From positions 4,738 through 68,737 of the forward strand of contig CAZPVX010000024.1 in NCBI GenBank assembly GCA_964590135.1: 64,000 nucleotides of DNA, in the 5' to 3' direction. The notes below the pieces were generated by a model. That model was not told where the DNA came from. It was given only the letters and a program-made list of their open reading frames with translations, and made no database searches. The stretch is from JBDHWI01 sp964590135. Its GTDB lineage: Bacteria; Chloroflexota; Anaerolineae; J036; Brachytrichaceae. A program made the translations under genes and the position numbers. Shown here in pieces: positions 1 to 8,090 of this stretch (positions are counted from its first letter, which is position 1; the number at the start of each line of letters is the position of its first letter).

Positions 1-132
1 ATCATGCTTACAACCGGCGTGTGCATCCTCATCACCATCGCCATCTCGGCGCAGGCGCGCGCCATCCGTGAGGTGGAGACCCTGTTGCCCGATCAGTTGC
101 CGGAGCCAGAGGTGATGCCGGCGCCGGCATAG
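1..132 (+). CDS. C-terminal end of a membrane protein (partial)
   Basis: An open frame runs from the window edge to a TAG at 130-132. The 43 visible residues start with a hydrophobic stretch (TTGVCILITIAI) that looks like a last membrane helix, followed by a short acidic and Pro/Ala-rich tail. This is the usual look of the C-terminus of a polytopic inner-membrane protein, for example a transporter subunit, but the family cannot be told from so little. The next gene starts 84 bases later on the same strand. Confidence 0.4.
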   Translation: MMLTTGVCILITIAISAQARAIREVETLLPDQLPEPEVMPAPA

Positions 133-216
133 GCTGGAGGGGTGTCAAGGTCTGGCGATGTTGGGCGACGCGTCGTTCGCGGCAGTTCGATATCGCAATT
201 GGGTAATGATGCAACC

Positions 217-999
217 ATGAGAATTCTTGCCAACAAAAAGATCATCGTCACCGGTGCGACGAGCGGCATTGGCCAGGCGATCGCTATACGCTGCGCACAG
301 GAAGGCGCGGACGTGGCGTTCTGTGCGCATGTCGATCAGGGTGCGGAGGTGACAGCGAAGGCGATTGAGGACGCCGGCCAGCGTGCGTTTTTCAAACGTG
401 TCGATTTGACTGATTTGAGTGCGGCGCGCCAGTTTGCACAGGAAGCAATTGCTGCGCTGGGTGGCGTGCATGGTTTGGTAAACAACGCCGGCGCAAATTT
501 GTGGCATGGCGTCGCCACTTCGACCTTTGAGCAGCTCGATCACTGCTTCAAGGTGAACTTCTATCATGCCTGGGCGCTTAGCCAGGAGGTGTATCCGCAT
601 CTCAAAGCGGCCGGCGGCATGATCGTCAACCTGTCATCGGTCAATGCCGAGCGCACGCTGCCCGGCGTCTTCCCCTACAATGTCGCCAAGGCCATGCTGC
701 TGGCGCTGACCAAATCGATCGCGCTGGAGTGGGGGCGCGACAATATTCGCTCGGTCGCCATCCAACCCGGTCTGACCATGACCGCGCTGGCGGTTGAATA
801 CTTCGGCAAGTTCCCCGACCCGGATGTCGAGCGGAACCGCATGACCAGCCACTACCCGCTCCATCGCGGTGCGGAGCCGGCGGAGATCGCCGCCACCGTG
901 GCGCATTTGCTCAGTGATCAGAACCGCTTTATCAGCGGCGCGCCGCTGTTGATCGACGGCGGTATCAGTGCGCTGTTGGAATTTCCGGCTGAATGGTAA
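217..999 (+). CDS. SDR family oxidoreductase
   Basis: A classical short-chain dehydrogenase/reductase of 260 residues, the usual length for the family. The Rossmann motif TGATSGIG is at residues 12-19, NNAG at 89-92, the catalytic Ser near 140-141 and the YxxxK pair at Y154 and K158. The C-terminus ends in the common 'LLIDGG' type segment. The ATG at 217 is chosen because upstream in-frame residues show no SDR similarity. It heads a rightward set of catabolic genes (DUF362, DapA-family, enolase-superfamily, amidohydrolase), so oxidation of a sugar or sugar lactone precursor is a reasonable inference. The substrate cannot be read from the sequence. Confidence 0.88.
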   Translation: MRILANKKIIVTGATSGIGQAIAIRCAQEGADVAFCAHVDQGAEVTAKAIEDAGQRAFFKRVDLTDLSAARQFAQEAIAALGGVHGLVNNAGANLWHGVATSTFEQLDHCFKVNFYHAWALSQEVYPHLKAAGGMIVNLSSVNAERTLPGVFPYNVAKAMLLALTKSIALEWGRDNIRSVAIQPGLTMTALAVEYFGKFPDPDVERNRMTSHYPLHRGAEPAEIAATVAHLLSDQNRFISGAPLLIDGGISALLEFPAEW

Positions 1000-1031
1000 A
1001 TGGGGGATTTTCATACGAGGTTTTGTGAACG

Positions 1032-2285
1032 ATGTCATCTGAAAAGCAGTGGAAGGTGCGCGCGATGCATTGCAGTCATCGCGCCACAGACGAAGAGGTG
1101 TATCAGGCGCTCAAACGCGCGACGCAACCGCTGACCCGCGCATGGGATAAGCTGCGCAAGGCCAGGCGCATCGCCATCAAATTCAACCAGGACAAGGAAC
1201 CGCGCAACCTGGTGACATGGCAGAATCACCGCGTGCAATTGGTGAGCGACAGTGTGGTGCGCGCCACGCTGCGTTTGCTGCGCGAGAACACGCAAGCCGA
1301 ATTGTTCTGCGTCGATGTCAGCTTCTACCAGCACTATGTGGAGCAGGCGAAGGGGGTGCAGACGTTGCAGATCGGTCATCTGCTGAAAGAGTTTGGCGTG
1401 ACCTACATCGATGGCAACCGGGATGTGGTGTGGGCAGAGGTGCCAGGCGGCGGCTTGATGTTTGACAAATACCCGGTTACGCGCGAGTTTGCCGACATGG
1501 ATGAGTGGATCAGCGTGCAAAAGCTGAAGAACCACGCCTTCATGGGTGTGACGTTGTGCATGAAGAATCTGTTCGGGTTGATGCCAACTGAGCCGGCTGG
1601 CCGGCCGCGCACGTACTACCATCACCTGGTGCGCATGCCCTACATGCTGGCAGATCTCGGCAAGCTCTACAACCCCGCGCTGAACATCCTGGATGGCATG
1701 GTGTGCCAGGCCGGTGAGGAGTGGGGCAAGGGCGAGGCGCGTCGCATCGCCGACACGCTTATCGCCGGCGATCATGTTGTGGCGACCGATGCCGCCGGCG
1801 CGCACTTGATGGGGCTGGACCCACAGCACGGCGACTGGCAGGTCGAGCCATTCCACCGCGACCGCAACTCCCTGCGCGTGGCTGCCGAGAGCGGCTTTGG
1901 CTCAGTCGACCTGAATCAGATCGATTTCGAAAGCGAGATGAAAGCGCCGGTGGGTGATGGGCCGTTCTTTGCGAAGATCACCGACAGCCGCGAGATCGTG
2001 TTCAGTTGGCGCAAGACCACCGCCGAGCAAGGTCTGTATTACCGCGACCACGCGCGCGAGATTCAGCGCAAATACGCCGGCCAATACATCCTGCTGCAAA
2101 TGGGCGAGGTGCAGTGGCACAGCAAGGACGGCACCGTGCGTGAATCTCGTCGCAAGCTTTCCGGTGATCATCCCGAGCAGGCGATGTGGATGAAGTGGGT
2201 CGATCCTGACGAGGCCGAGGGCGAGCATTACGAAGTCTATGACCGCACGCTCAAGGAGATCGAGGCGTTGACTGTGCCGGCGTAA
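1032..2285 (+). CDS. DUF362 domain-containing protein
   Basis: A soluble 417-residue protein matching the DUF362 family. The segment at residues 161-185 with KLKNH, MGVTLCMKN and FGLMP is the most conserved family block, and a second block around 'GDHVVATDAAGAHLMG' follows. Unlike many DUF362 proteins it carries no ferredoxin-type cysteine clusters. The biochemical activity of this family is not established. It starts 32 bases after the SDR stop on the same strand and sits among sugar-acid enzymes, so it may act in the same pathway; this is guilt by association only. Confidence 0.8.
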   Translation: MSSEKQWKVRAMHCSHRATDEEVYQALKRATQPLTRAWDKLRKARRIAIKFNQDKEPRNLVTWQNHRVQLVSDSVVRATLRLLRENTQAELFCVDVSFYQHYVEQAKGVQTLQIGHLLKEFGVTYIDGNRDVVWAEVPGGGLMFDKYPVTREFADMDEWISVQKLKNHAFMGVTLCMKNLFGLMPTEPAGRPRTYYHHLVRMPYMLADLGKLYNPALNILDGMVCQAGEEWGKGEARRIADTLIAGDHVVATDAAGAHLMGLDPQHGDWQVEPFHRDRNSLRVAAESGFGSVDLNQIDFESEMKAPVGDGPFFAKITDSREIVFSWRKTTAEQGLYYRDHAREIQRKYAGQYILLQMGEVQWHSKDGTVRESRRKLSGDHPEQAMWMKWVDPDEAEGEHYEVYDRTLKEIEALTVPA

Positions 2286-2317
2286 GGCAAGGTTGCCGGC
2301 AACTCGTTGCCGGGTGT

Positions 2318-2358
2318 AAAAAAGCGGGCGCAACCTTATTTGGTGCGCCCGTTTTTTG
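2318..2358. terminator. Bidirectional Rho-independent terminator
   Basis: A GC-rich hairpin (CGGGCGCA.CC paired with GGTGCGCCCG, one bulged base) flanked by an A-run on the left and a T-run on the right. It lies between two convergent genes, so it can serve the DUF362 gene on the plus strand and the hydrolase gene on the minus strand. Confidence 0.8.
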
Positions 2359-2362
2359 TCCA

Positions 2363-3175
2363 CTACCTGGCCTGCGCGAGGAATGTGCGCACAGCTGCCA
2401 GGTAAGGCGAAAAATCGTCGCGGCGAATGCAGTGGCCGGCGCCGGCGATGTGCGCCACTTGCAGACGTGGATGCAGCGATTGTGCTTCGACTGCCTGCGC
2501 CGGCGAGATGATCACGCCGTGATCGACGTCGCCGGTGATGAGCAGGGCCGGGCATTGCATGTGCTTCAGCGCGGCGCGCCAATCTATTGGCGGCGCGTCC
2601 ATCCACTGCAGCACTTCCTCATGCACTTGCGCGGTGGCGTCGGCCCATGGTTGCAATTCGCCATCTGACCAGCGCGGGTTTCTTTCATGCGCTTCAGCGA
2701 TCACCGCCTCACGCGCCCTCTGTTTGTTGGCGCGCATGCCTTCGAGCCAGCCGTGTTTCATGGCTTCCCCTTGTTCCGGCGAGGGGATGCGCGTTTCGGC
2801 GAACCATGCTGGATCTTCGAAGATCGCCGCGCGCACAAGCTGGGGGTGTTGCGACGCGATCAAGGTTGCCACTGCGCCGCCCATCGAATGGCCGATCACA
2901 GCGGGGCGGCTGAGTTGGAGCGCCTTGATGAGCGCAGCGGCATCGGCGGCGTGATCGGCCGGCGCGTAACCTGTCACCGGCGCTTCGCTCAGGCCATGCC
3001 CGCGCGCGTCCGGCGCGATGCAGTCGTAGTCGCCGGCCAGCGCCTCGATCACCGGCGTCCAGCACGCGCCGTTGTCGGTCAGACCGTGCAGCAGCAACAC
3101 TTGCGGCTTGTTGCCGCCGCTGCGCAGATAGTGCATGCGAATGCCGTTGGCCTCAATGAAGTTCGATTCCATCAT
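2363..3175 (-). CDS. Alpha/beta hydrolase
   Basis: A 270-residue alpha/beta hydrolase fold protein. The oxyanion-hole segment LLLHGLTDNG, the nucleophile elbow GHSMGG, a late Asp in GDVDHGV and the catalytic His in GAGHCI are all present and in order. Two adjacent ATG codons (3175 and 3172) can start it. It is the only leftward gene of the first cluster and is divergent from the DapA-family gene, with the two start codons about 80 bases apart. A lactonase or esterase role in the neighbouring sugar-acid pathway is plausible, but generic hydrolases of this type cannot be assigned by sequence. Confidence 0.82.
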   Translation of the reverse strand: MMESNFIEANGIRMHYLRSGGNKPQVLLLHGLTDNGACWTPVIEALAGDYDCIAPDARGHGLSEAPVTGYAPADHAADAAALIKALQLSRPAVIGHSMGGAVATLIASQHPQLVRAAIFEDPAWFAETRIPSPEQGEAMKHGWLEGMRANKQRAREAVIAEAHERNPRWSDGELQPWADATAQVHEEVLQWMDAPPIDWRAALKHMQCPALLITGDVDHGVIISPAQAVEAQSLHPRLQVAHIAGAGHCIRRDDFSPYLAAVRTFLAQAR

Positions 3176-3258
3176 GAGGCGAATTATCCTTCGCTCTGCG
3201 TTCTGTGCGCATCGTTTTGCGTTTGCCAACTTGCTGCGCCTCCCCTTTACTTGACACC

Positions 3259-4161
3259 ATGAGCAACAAGCAGCGTTGGCGCGGGGCGTTCGCCATCCCC
3301 ATGACGCCGTGGACCGACGATGACACCATCGATGAAGATGTGCTGCGCGCCGAGATCGACTTCATGATCGAGGCCGGCGCACCTGGCGTGATCGGGCCGA
3401 TTCTGGTGAGCGAATTTCAGGCGCTGAGTGAAGATGAGCGCCGGCTGTTCATGCGCATCCTGGTGCAGCACACCAACAAGCGCGTGCCGGTGATCGTGAA
3501 TGCCGCCGGCGTGAACACCGCCACTGCCGTCGCGTATGCGCGCTATGCGCGCGAGCTGGGCGCCGATGGCGTGATCGCCATGCCGCCCTATACCATTCGC
3601 TTTGATGGCGAGCGCGCCTTTGATTACATCAAGCAGGTGGCGGCGGCCGCGCAATTGCCGGTGATGATTCAGAACGCCGACCTCGCGCCGCTCTCGCCGG
3701 ACGCGGTGGTGAAGCTGTGCAGCGAGATCGAGCATGTGAGTTGGGTGAAGGAGGAAGTCTCGCCGCGCCACCGCAGCATCGGCGCGCTGGCGGCGAAGCG
3801 CAGCCCGCACATTCACGGCATCATGGGCGGCGGCGGCGGGCAATACGTCATCACCGAACATGCGCGCGGCGCGTGCGGCACGATCATCGCGTGTGAGATC
3901 TGCGACGTGGTGCAGAAGATCTGGGCGCTGCTGGACGCCGGCAATTTGCCCGAAGCGGAGACGTGGTATGAGCGCGCGTTGCCGATCATCAACCTGGAGT
4001 TTGCGATGGGCATGGCGTTTGCAAAATACTTCGTGATGAAGCGCGGCGTGTTCAAGAACTACCGCATGCGGGCGCAGGCGCGACCGTTGGACGCCGACGA
4101 CTTGCGCGAGATCGACCGCGCCTATGAGCGCATCGCGCCGCATCTGTTGTGGAAGCGGTGA
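3259..4161 (+). CDS. DapA-family (DHDPS/NAL-like) lyase
   Basis: A 300-residue TIM-barrel protein of the dihydrodipicolinate synthase / N-acetylneuraminate lyase family. The Schiff-base lysine is kept (SWVKEE). The Thr-Thr motif that binds pyruvate in DapA (GTTGES) reads PILVSEF, and the catalytic Tyr (ILYN in E. coli DapA) is replaced by Gln (MIQN). It is therefore unlikely to be a lysine-pathway enzyme. The neighbouring dehydratase and amidohydrolase suggest an aldolase or dehydratase acting on a keto-deoxy sugar acid. The ATG at 3259 fits the family N-terminus. The next gene starts 30 bases after its stop. Confidence 0.85.
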   Translation: MSNKQRWRGAFAIPMTPWTDDDTIDEDVLRAEIDFMIEAGAPGVIGPILVSEFQALSEDERRLFMRILVQHTNKRVPVIVNAAGVNTATAVAYARYARELGADGVIAMPPYTIRFDGERAFDYIKQVAAAAQLPVMIQNADLAPLSPDAVVKLCSEIEHVSWVKEEVSPRHRSIGALAAKRSPHIHGIMGGGGGQYVITEHARGACGTIIACEICDVVQKIWALLDAGNLPEAETWYERALPIINLEFAMGMAFAKYFVMKRGVFKNYRMRAQARPLDADDLREIDRAYERIAPHLLWKR

Positions 4162-4191
4162 TGTGACGATTCCCAATCTCTGAGGAAAAAG

Positions 4192-5532
4192 ATGGCAAAG
4201 ACAAAATCAGGCAAGAAGAAGGATGTGTATCTCGAAAAGGCGTTGGATGGCGTGAATACATTCTCCAGCCCAAGCGAGCTGAAGATCACCGATATGCGCA
4301 TCGCGGTTGTGTGCAGCAACTATGACTATCCGATCATCAAGATCGATACGAACCAGGGCGTGTATGGCATCGGTGAAGTGCGCGACGCCGGCCACAAGGA
4401 GAACGCGCTGCAGTTCAAGAGCATGCTGCTTGGCCAGAATCCGCTTAACATCGACATGATCTTTCGCAACATCAAGCATTATGGCAACTGGGGCCGTGAG
4501 GGCGGTGGCGTCAGTGGCATCGAGATTGCGCTGTGGGACTTGATCGGCAAGGTGTATGGCGTGCCGGTATGGCAGTTCCTTGGCGGCAAATATCGCGACA
4601 AGGTGAGGCTGTATGCCGACACGCCGGCGCCGACCGACACCTCGCCCGAAGGCTATGCCAAGCGCGTGATCGGGCGCAAGAAGATGGGCATGACCTTCAT
4701 CAAGTTCGACATTGGCCTGCATCTGCTCGAAGGCATGAAGAACATGCGCATTGGCCAGCCGACGAAGTTTGAGTCCGAGATGGGCAAGTGGTGGTGGCGC
4801 GCGCCCGGCACCGGCGAAGTGGTGCGCGTGACTGACAAGGGCATCGCCCGCATGGCTGAAGTCGTTGCCACCGTGCGCGAGGCGGTTGGCTGGGACACAG
4901 CGCTGTGCATCGACCATTTCGGTCACGGCATGATGACAGTCAAGGAAGTGATCAAGCTGGGCAATGCGCTGGAGCCATATGGCCTGGCATGGATCGAAGA
5001 CCCGGTGCATCACTACGACGTCGACGGTCACAAGGAGGTGCGCGATTCGATCCTGACGCCGGTGGCTGCCGGCGAGGAGTGGTATCTCATGGAAGGCTTC
5101 AAGCCCTTCATCGAGAATCGCGCCGTCGACATCGTGCATCCCGATTTGCTGACAAGCGGCGGCATGCTGGAGACGAAAAAGATCGCCGACTACGCTGAAA
5201 CGTTCCAGATTCCCACGGCGCTGCACTTCGCCGGCTCGCCCTTCGCCTTCATGGCCAACGTGCATACTGCCGCCGCGATTCCCTCCTTCGTCGCGCTGGA
5301 GCATCATGGCCTCGACCTGCCGTTCTGGGAGGGGTTGGTCACTGGCTTGCCGAAGGACTATATCCGGAGTGGTTACGTCGAGGTGCCGAACAAGCCCGGC
5401 CTTGGCCTTGATCTGAATCTTGAGGGCATCGAGGCGAATTTGCGCCCACCAAGCGGCCTGTTTGAGGAGACGAGCGCCTGGGACACGCCAAAGCTCGGCT
5501 TCTGGCAGCCCGATCGAAGGTGGGACAAGTGA
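4192..5532 (+). CDS. Enolase-superfamily (mandelate racemase-type) dehydratase
   Basis: A 446-residue protein with the enolase-superfamily capping domain and barrel. Probable Mg ligands are D241 (CIDHFGH), E269 (WIEDP) and E295 (GEEW). K171 in FIKFD and H345 in ALHFAGSP are candidate acid/base residues, as in sugar-acid dehydratases. An unusual insertion rich in Trp (GKWWWRAPG, about residues 198-206) lies between the KFD strand and the first metal ligand. A purine-rich stretch (gaggaaaaag) precedes the ATG. Context with a DapA-family lyase suggests dehydration of an aldonate or uronate to a 2-keto-3-deoxy acid; the substrate is unknown. Confidence 0.85.
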   Translation: MAKTKSGKKKDVYLEKALDGVNTFSSPSELKITDMRIAVVCSNYDYPIIKIDTNQGVYGIGEVRDAGHKENALQFKSMLLGQNPLNIDMIFRNIKHYGNWGREGGGVSGIEIALWDLIGKVYGVPVWQFLGGKYRDKVRLYADTPAPTDTSPEGYAKRVIGRKKMGMTFIKFDIGLHLLEGMKNMRIGQPTKFESEMGKWWWRAPGTGEVVRVTDKGIARMAEVVATVREAVGWDTALCIDHFGHGMMTVKEVIKLGNALEPYGLAWIEDPVHHYDVDGHKEVRDSILTPVAAGEEWYLMEGFKPFIENRAVDIVHPDLLTSGGMLETKKIADYAETFQIPTALHFAGSPFAFMANVHTAAAIPSFVALEHHGLDLPFWEGLVTGLPKDYIRSGYVEVPNKPGLGLDLNLEGIEANLRPPSGLFEETSAWDTPKLGFWQPDRRWDK

Positions 5533-5609
5533 TTTGAGAAAGAGAGGGGAGAAGATGGAATCTGCAACTCGCACTTTCTTCCTCTCCCTCCATCTCAAGG
5601 GAGAGCCGC

Positions 5610-6911
5610 ATGAATGAGCTTGCCGCATTGATCCAGTCCACGCCGTTGATGGATACGCACGAACACATGGGGACAGAGCAGTCCTTCGTCGAGGATGGCC
5701 CCGACATTCTGCAATGCCTGTTCGGCAATTATGCGCAGAATGATCTGATCACCGCCGGCGCAAGCGACGTGGCGGTAGAGCGGTTGGTGGACAAAAGCGA
5801 TCCCGATGTGCGCAGCCGTTTCGCGGCTGTGCGCGAGGCATGGGAAGCCATGCAGTTCACCGGATATGGGGAAGGCGTGCGGCTGGTTGCGCAGCATGTT
5901 TTTGGCATTCACGACCTGACTGCCGACGCTCTGGAGAAAGCCGCGCCTCTAGCACTGGCCTTGCATAAGCCCGGCGAGCGGTTGCGATTGTTGCGGGATG
6001 TGGCCGGCCTCGATCACATCCAGACTGACGATTTTGCGCTGGCTGTTGCGCCGGACCCCAGCGGGCCGGATTTCTTTCTGTATGACATCTCGTGGGCTAA
6101 CTGGGCTTGCGGCAGGGTGGATGCCGAGGAGATGCGCGCCGAAACCGGCATTGAAATTCGAGACGTCGCCACGTTGCGCAGCGTGTTCGAAGCCGTATTT
6201 GAAAAATACGCGCCGGCCGCCATTGCGGTGAAAAGCCAGCATGCCTATGAACGAACGCTGCATTGGCAACTGCGCAGTGATGCCGAAGCGGAAGCTGTGC
6301 TGTCCAAACGCCTGCGGGATGATCCAGTGAGTGAGGCAGAGGCAAACTGCCTTGGCGACTGGGCGCTGGGACAAGCGGCGCAGTTGTGCGCAAAACACAA
6401 TCTGCCTTTGAAGATTCACACCGGCTATGCCGCTGGCAACCGTCACATGCAGCTGGATCGCATGCGCGCGCTGCAACTGACCCCATTGTTGAGGCAATAT
6501 CCGCAGACGCGCTTTGTGCTGATGCACGACTCGTATCCGCACGACCATGAGATCGCTGCGCTGGCCAAGCACTACCCGAATGTGTGGGTGGATATGTGCT
6601 GGGCGTGGAGCATCGATCCACATAGCGCGGCGCAATTCATCCGCCGCATGATCCATGCCGTGCCGTCAAACAAGCTGTTTGTGTTTGGCGGGGATTCCTT
6701 CGTGCCGACGATCAGCGTGGGCTACGCAATTCAGGCGCGCGCCGGCCTGACACGCGCGTTGCAGGCCGAAGTGGATGATGGGCAGCTTACCGAACGGCAG
6801 GCGATCTCACTGGCGCGCCGTTTCATGCAGGGCAACCAGCGCGCGTGCTTCGATCTGGAAGGGACACGGGCAGCCATTCATGCTCAACTCGCCGTTTTGA
6901 AAGACCACTGA
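5610..6911 (+). CDS. Amidohydrolase-superfamily protein (uronate isomerase-like)
   Basis: A 433-residue metal-dependent hydrolase of the amidohydrolase 2 type. The N-terminal metal motif HEH is at residues 17-19, a central KIHTGY provides a further His, a later LMHDSYPHDHE block follows and GGDS near the end supplies the terminal Asp. The overall layout is closer to uronate-isomerase-like and lactonase members than to classic cyclic amidases. A GGGAGAG Shine-Dalgarno site precedes the ATG. Its 3' end overlaps the convergent CAP-domain gene by 28 bases. It probably completes the sugar-acid cluster started by the SDR gene. Confidence 0.78.
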   Translation: MNELAALIQSTPLMDTHEHMGTEQSFVEDGPDILQCLFGNYAQNDLITAGASDVAVERLVDKSDPDVRSRFAAVREAWEAMQFTGYGEGVRLVAQHVFGIHDLTADALEKAAPLALALHKPGERLRLLRDVAGLDHIQTDDFALAVAPDPSGPDFFLYDISWANWACGRVDAEEMRAETGIEIRDVATLRSVFEAVFEKYAPAAIAVKSQHAYERTLHWQLRSDAEAEAVLSKRLRDDPVSEAEANCLGDWALGQAAQLCAKHNLPLKIHTGYAAGNRHMQLDRMRALQLTPLLRQYPQTRFVLMHDSYPHDHEIAALAKHYPNVWVDMCWAWSIDPHSAAQFIRRMIHAVPSNKLFVFGGDSFVPTISVGYAIQARAGLTRALQAEVDDGQLTERQAISLARRFMQGNQRACFDLEGTRAAIHAQLAVLKDH

Positions 6912-7879
6912 TAGTTGAAGGGCTTGCCGTCGTAGCTGCCGGTCACCGAGACGTTGATCGTGCTGTTTGCCGGCAGCGACTGCGACGGCCGGATCTCGAT
7001 GCCCTTGTGACCCACCGGCAACGCCGTGGTATAGCTGAGGGGTATCGGATTGCCGTTGGCAGTCAGGCTGACGGATGACACGGTGGGCGTCGCGCCGAAA
7101 TAGCGCCAGCCCAGCGTGATGGAGTAGGCCTGCGCAGGGATGCCGGTCTGATTGGGCGCGGGGTAGCGCACTGGCCAGCCGGCATAGGTCAGATCCTTGC
7201 TGGTGTTGATGCGGGAAAGCACATCCAGTGCGGAGCCGGCGCGATTGTTGTTTGCGGTGTAGAACGAAAAACCGAATGCCGGCGTGGTTGGATACAGCAG
7301 CCACATGCGGTGCCCCACAGAATCCATCCAGCCATTGATGGCATGTATCGGCTGCCAGATCGGTTTGCTATATTCGCTGCCCAGCCACACGTTGCTGTTT
7401 TGCCCGCAAGATTGTCCCTCTGCCGAATACCACGGGCTATTGGTGCGTTCGCTGTGGGCGATTTCGTTTTCCTCAGCCATGTAACGCGAGTGGTACCAGC
7501 AGTTGTTGCTGAGCGAATCGATGAGCGCGACCGCCGGCACGCCGGCGGCGATCCGATATGCATTGACAATGTCGATCGGGTTGGTGCTCTCCGGACGAGG
7601 AGTGGCGCTTGCGTCGGCGCGCGTGACGATCGGCACATAGGCGCGCGCGATCAGTTGGTTGGCACTGGCGCCGGCATCTGCGTTGATGGTGATGGGTGCT
7701 TGTGGCGCGTGATCGATCGAGAGCTCGGCTGGCAACGCTTGCTCTGCCGGCCAGACGTCAATGGTTTGTGAATGTGTTTGTTGCACGGGGAGGATCGACA
7801 GTCCTAGCAAACAAATTGCTGTGCTGATGACGACTTTCAATCCTGATGCAATGAAGCGATGAACGCTGATACGATCCAT
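6884..7879 (-). CDS. Secreted CAP (SCP/PR1)-domain protein
   Basis: A 331-residue exported protein. Residues 1-40 are a long signal peptide with a basic start and a hydrophobic core (VVISTAICLLGLSI). After a low-complexity linker containing AYVPIVTR, a CAP domain follows: NAYRIAAGVPAV, an early HSRYMAEEN helix and a later GWMDSVGHRMWLL block. Two Cys (NNCWYH and GQSCGQ) may form a disulfide. The last 90 or so residues look like an immunoglobulin-like beta domain ending in WSFKTAS. CAP proteins are extracellular; the ligand or activity here is unknown. Confidence 0.78.
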   Translation of the reverse strand: MDRISVHRFIASGLKVVISTAICLLGLSILPVQQTHSQTIDVWPAEQALPAELSIDHAPQAPITINADAGASANQLIARAYVPIVTRADASATPRPESTNPIDIVNAYRIAAGVPAVALIDSLSNNCWYHSRYMAEENEIAHSERTNSPWYSAEGQSCGQNSNVWLGSEYSKPIWQPIHAINGWMDSVGHRMWLLYPTTPAFGFSFYTANNNRAGSALDVLSRINTSKDLTYAGWPVRYPAPNQTGIPAQAYSITLGWRYFGATPTVSSVSLTANGNPIPLSYTTALPVGHKGIEIRPSQSLPANSTINVSVTGSYDGKPFNYQWSFKTAS

Positions 7880-7965
7880 GATTCCAATTCAGATGAACGT
7901 GAGGAATCATTCTATGAAGATCGAATCATGTCGCTCTACGGAATTCTGACTGTGTTCTCAGTATG

Positions 7966-7994
7966 CTAAAAGACGCCATTTCGTATGGCGTCTT
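7966..7994 (-). terminator. Hairpin terminator after the Wzz-like gene
   Basis: AAGACGCCAT and ATGGCGTCTT form a perfect 10-bp stem around TTCGT. Read leftward, the stem runs straight into TTTTAG, so it fits termination of the leftward Wzz-like gene that stops about 100 bases upstream. The rest of the 211-base gap (7880-8090) shows no gene. Confidence 0.55.
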
Positions 7995-8090
7995 CTAATC
8001 AAACTTCAGAGAAATGACGTGCGTTGGCCTGTTTGTAGTCATGCGCTGCAAAGAAGGCAATCAACGTCTCAGACTTTCTACCGACACGTG

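Noticed and set aside
4207..5628. Long minus-strand open frame opposite the enolase-superfamily gene (473 codons)
   Set aside because: It lies opposite an enzyme with intact metal ligands and lacks any family motif; the GC-rich third positions create such shadows.
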